The position numbers and the translations under genes were made by a program. A DNA stretch of 7,510 bases from an uncultured Gemmatimonadota bacterium (GTDB taxonomy: Bacteria; Gemmatimonadota; Gemmatimonadetes; Gemmatimonadales; GWC2-71-9): positions 1-7,510 of the forward strand of contig CAMLLJ010000136.1 in assembly GCA_946480845.1 (NCBI GenBank). Direction: 5' to 3'. Below the pieces are notes generated by a model. That model had not been told where the DNA came from. It searched no databases and was given only the letters and a program-made list of their open reading frames with translations. Shown here one piece after another: positions 5,440 through 7,510 of this stretch. Within the stretch, counting starts at the first letter, position 1; each line of letters starts with the position of its first letter.

Positions 5440-7100
5440 TGCCCTTGCCGCAGCTCGCGGCCGTCCTGGTCGCGCTCGCAATGACTGCGGCGCCGGAACT
5501 CGCGCGGGCTCAGGCCTCTGCGTCCACCGACCGCGCCCCGGTGCCGGCTGCCGACTCGCTCGCCGTGACCGCCGAGGAGCTGGGCGCCCGGCTCCGTTTC
5601 ATTTCGTCGGACCTCTTCGAAGGCCGCCTGCCCGGCACCCGCGGCGAGGCGCTCACCACGGCGTACCTCACGTCCGAGCTGGCGGCGCTCGGCGTGCAGC
5701 CGGGGGCCGACAGCGGCTGGCTGCAGCCGGTGGACATCGTGACGCACAGGGCGAGCGCCGCGTCGCCGAACGAGGCGCGGGTGAGCGGCCGCGTCACGCG
5801 CGCGCTCGAGTTCGGCCGCGACTTCAGGGTTGCCAGCTACACGGCGGCCGACTCGGTCGCGGCCGGCGGCGAGCTGGTGTTCGTGGGATACGGCATCCAT
5901 GCCCCTCCGTACCGGTGGGACGACCTCGGCGGCACCGACCTCAAGGGCAAGGTGGCCGTCATGCTTCTGGGCGAGCCATCCATCGCGGGCGATACCGCCG
6001 CCTTCAACGGCCGCCGGGCCTCGCGGTACTCGTGGTACACCGGGAAGCTCGCGGAACTTGAGCGGCGCGGGGCCGTCGGCGTGCTGCTGATGCAGGCCTC
6101 CGGCTCCCTGTCGCGTGCGCCGGCCACGGGCGCCCGCCGCCTCGCCGCGGGTGCCGACAGCGCTACGCTCCGCTTCACCGGCTCGATCAGCGACAGCGCG
6201 CTCGCCTCGCTCCTGCCGCGGGGCCGCCGCCTCGGCGACCTGGTGGCCGCGGCGAGCCGCCGCGGGTTCCGGGCCGTACCCACCGGCGTGCGCCTCGACG
6301 TGCGGTTCCGCACCGAGCCGGCGCGGGTCCGCACGCATAACGTGATCGGCGTCGTGCCGGGAACCGATCCCGCGCTGCGCGACGAACACGTGGTGCTGAG
6401 CGCGCATTGGGACGCCTACGGCATCGGCAGGGCGGTCGACGGTGACTCGATCTATAACGGCGCGCTCGACGACGGCTCCGGGGTGACGCTGCTGCTGGCG
6501 CTCGCGCGGGTCTTCGCCGCCAACCCGCAGCGGCGCTCGATCACCTTCCTCTTCACCACGGCGGAGGAGTGGGGACTGCTGGGCGCGCGGGCCTTCGTCT
6601 GTGGCGGGCCGGTGCCGGCAGCGCGGATGGCCGCCAACCTCAACGTGGACGACGGCATCGAGCTGTTCGGCGTGAAGCGGAATGCCTCGCCGCTGGGCAT
6701 CGAGCACAGCTCGCTGGCCCGGTCCGTGGAGCGGGTCGCCGGTTCGATGGGGCTCGCCGTCACCCCCGATCCGTACCCGGAGCAGGGCTTCTTCCTCCGC
6801 GCGGACAACTTCCCCTTCGCGCTCGCCGGCGTGCCGGCGCTCTACATGGCGCTGGGCACCGACGCCGAGGGCCGCCCCGCGGGGTACATCGACGCGAAGG
6901 TGGAGGAATACCTCCAGCGCCACTACCACCGTCCGAGCGACGAGTACGACACGGTGGTGGTGGACCTCGCGGGCGCGGTGCAGTTCGCGCAGTTCGTGCG
7001 GGACGTGACGATCGATGTCGCGAACGCCGCCGAGCGGCCGGAGTGGCTGGCGGGCTCGGAATTCCGGCGGGTGGCGGAGGGGACGGGCTGCGCCAGGTGA
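5427..7100 (+). CDS. Exported M28-family zinc aminopeptidase with PA-type insert
   Basis: 557 residues from ATG 5427 (569 from ATG 5391). A secretory signal follows: hydrophobic LAAVLVALAMTAA (10-22), then APELARAQA with probable cleavage after A30. Residues about 45-110 resemble the M28 N-terminal segment (FISSDLFEGRLPGTRGE), then a PA-like domain about 145-290 (LVFVGYGIHAP, DLKGKVAVML). The catalytic domain has the full co-catalytic zinc set: H327 (SAHWDAYG), D348 (NGALDDGSG), E380 catalytic and E381 ligand (TAEEWGLLG), D408 (NLNVDDGIELFG) and H501 (HYHRPSDEYD). DNFPFALAGVPALYM (460-474) matches the family's 'D-x-x-x-F-x-x-x-G-I-P' stretch. It probably removes N-terminal residues from peptides in the periplasm or outside the cell. 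M28 also includes carboxypeptidases and glutaminyl cyclases, so the substrate is open. It lies 62 bp after the antiporter gene (26 bp with the long start), the only real gap in the window. Confidence 0.93.
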   Translation: MTPEVPLPQLAAVLVALAMTAAPELARAQASASTDRAPVPAADSLAVTAEELGARLRFISSDLFEGRLPGTRGEALTTAYLTSELAALGVQPGADSGWLQPVDIVTHRASAASPNEARVSGRVTRALEFGRDFRVASYTAADSVAAGGELVFVGYGIHAPPYRWDDLGGTDLKGKVAVMLLGEPSIAGDTAAFNGRRASRYSWYTGKLAELERRGAVGVLLMQASGSLSRAPATGARRLAAGADSATLRFTGSISDSALASLLPRGRRLGDLVAAASRRGFRAVPTGVRLDVRFRTEPARVRTHNVIGVVPGTDPALRDEHVVLSAHWDAYGIGRAVDGDSIYNGALDDGSGVTLLLALARVFAANPQRRSITFLFTTAEEWGLLGARAFVCGGPVPAARMAANLNVDDGIELFGVKRNASPLGIEHSSLARSVERVAGSMGLAVTPDPYPEQGFFLRADNFPFALAGVPALYMALGTDAEGRPAGYIDAKVEEYLQRHYHRPSDEYDTVVVDLAGAVQFAQFVRDVTIDVANAAERPEWLAGSEFRRVAEGTGCAR

Positions 7101-7510
7101 GTCCTGCCGTCACGCTGGTCCCGATCGACGCCCATCTCCCGTCCGCCCTCGACGGCCTCTCGCTCGGCGACCATGCGGCGCTGATCGAAGGACTCATCGA
7201 GCAGACCATGAAGCATTTCGGCCCCGAGCCGCGGCCGGCACCGTGGCTCGCCTACCTGGCGGCCGATCCGGCGCGTGGCATGGTCGTCGGCACCTGCGCG
7301 TTCAAGAACCTGCCCGATGCCGCGCGCCACGCCGAGATCGCCTACTTCACCTTCCCCGAGTTCGAGGGGAAGGGCTACGCGACCGCGATGGCCTCGGCGC
7401 TCATCGCTCTCGCGCGCGCTGCCGCGCCCGACGTCCAGGTGATCGCCCACACGCTCCCCGAGGTCAACGCCTCGGGGTCGGTGCTCGGCAAGGTGGGGAT
7501 GCGGCGGACG
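7097..7510 (+). CDS. GNAT-family N-acetyltransferase, N-terminal 138 residues (3' end outside window)
   Basis: The frame opens at GTG 7097, overlapping the peptidase stop (GTGA), and stays open to the right edge. GGAGGGG at 7076-7082 could serve as ribosome-binding site but is 14 nt away, so coupling is likely. The protein begins with a strand-helix pattern (PAVTLVPIDA), then VVGTCAFKN (63-71, strand beta-3) and AEIAYFTFPEFEGKGYATAM (79-98). The last holds the acetyl-CoA pyrophosphate loop of GNAT enzymes as EGKGYA (90-95; family Q/R-x-x-G-x-G/A). VNASGSVLGKVGMRRT (123-138) matches the RimJ/RimL-like 'N-x-x-S-x-x-V-L-x-K-x-G-(F/M)' end. It transfers an acyl group from acyl-CoA to an amine; the substrate is unknown. 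Proximity to an NSAR-type racemase makes an amino-acid N-acyltransferase one possibility, but protein or antibiotic acetylation is equally compatible. Confidence 0.87.
   Translation, partial: MSPAVTLVPIDAHLPSALDGLSLGDHAALIEGLIEQTMKHFGPEPRPAPWLAYLAADPARGMVVGTCAFKNLPDAARHAEIAYFTFPEFEGKGYATAMASALIALARAAAPDVQVIAHTLPEVNASGSVLGKVGMRRT

Noticed and set aside
6453..6458. TATAAC, a -10-like hexamer inside the peptidase gene
   Set aside because: It encodes the I-Y-N residues directly before the conserved GALDDGSG zinc-ligand motif. No -35 partner is evident and no gene starts downstream.
5202..6929. Antisense open frame of 575 codons opposite the peptidase
   Set aside because: Same mirror effect of high GC with few stop codons. 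It is His/Arg/Glu-rich without family motifs and runs across the gene boundary at 5364-5427.

Overview
This is a compact, very GC-rich stretch of bacterial chromosome. Seven genes all lie on the + strand and third codon positions are almost always G or C. Six of the seven are complete or near-complete in frame logic; the first is cut at its 5' end and the last at its 3' end. Consecutive genes mostly overlap (23 bp, then TGATG, ATGA, TGATG, and later a GTGA overlap). The only gap is 26 to 62 bp, before the peptidase gene, so the set looks like one operon. No stretch over 300 bases lacks a gene. I see no tRNA, rRNA, CRISPR array, insertion sequence or convincing intrinsic terminator. The gene types, the base composition and the exported M28 peptidase would suit Gemmatimonadota or a similar high-GC phylum, but that is inference and no marker gene settles it.

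Left part (1-2759): three enzymes, each predicted to be a TIM-barrel fold or to contain one. They are the C-terminal half of a DapA/N-acetylneuraminate-lyase-type Schiff-base aldolase, a divergent dihydroorotate-dehydrogenase-like flavoprotein, and an enolase-superfamily enzyme of the o-succinylbenzoate synthase / N-succinylamino acid racemase (MenC/NSAR) type with all catalytic residues present. Tight overlap suggests a shared pathway on a carboxylate or amino-acid-like substrate. The exact pathway cannot be read from the sequence.

Middle part (2756-5364): two adjacent, translationally coupled but clearly different CPA2-type (Kef/NapA-like) cation:proton antiporter membrane proteins. Neither has a cytoplasmic RCK/TrkA-N domain. 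Both keep one membrane aspartate but have a hydrophobic residue where the family usually has N, D or Q.

Right part (5365-7510): an exported M28 zinc aminopeptidase with a PA-type insert, followed by the start of a GNAT N-acetyltransferase. The peptidase start region is an 18-bp tandem triplication that copies a Shine-Dalgarno sequence together with the start codon. An NSAR-type racemase, a GNAT acyltransferase and a clan-MH zinc hydrolase in one operon superficially resembles the known D-to-L amino acid conversion route through N-succinyl intermediates. The signal peptide on the hydrolase argues against a simple match.
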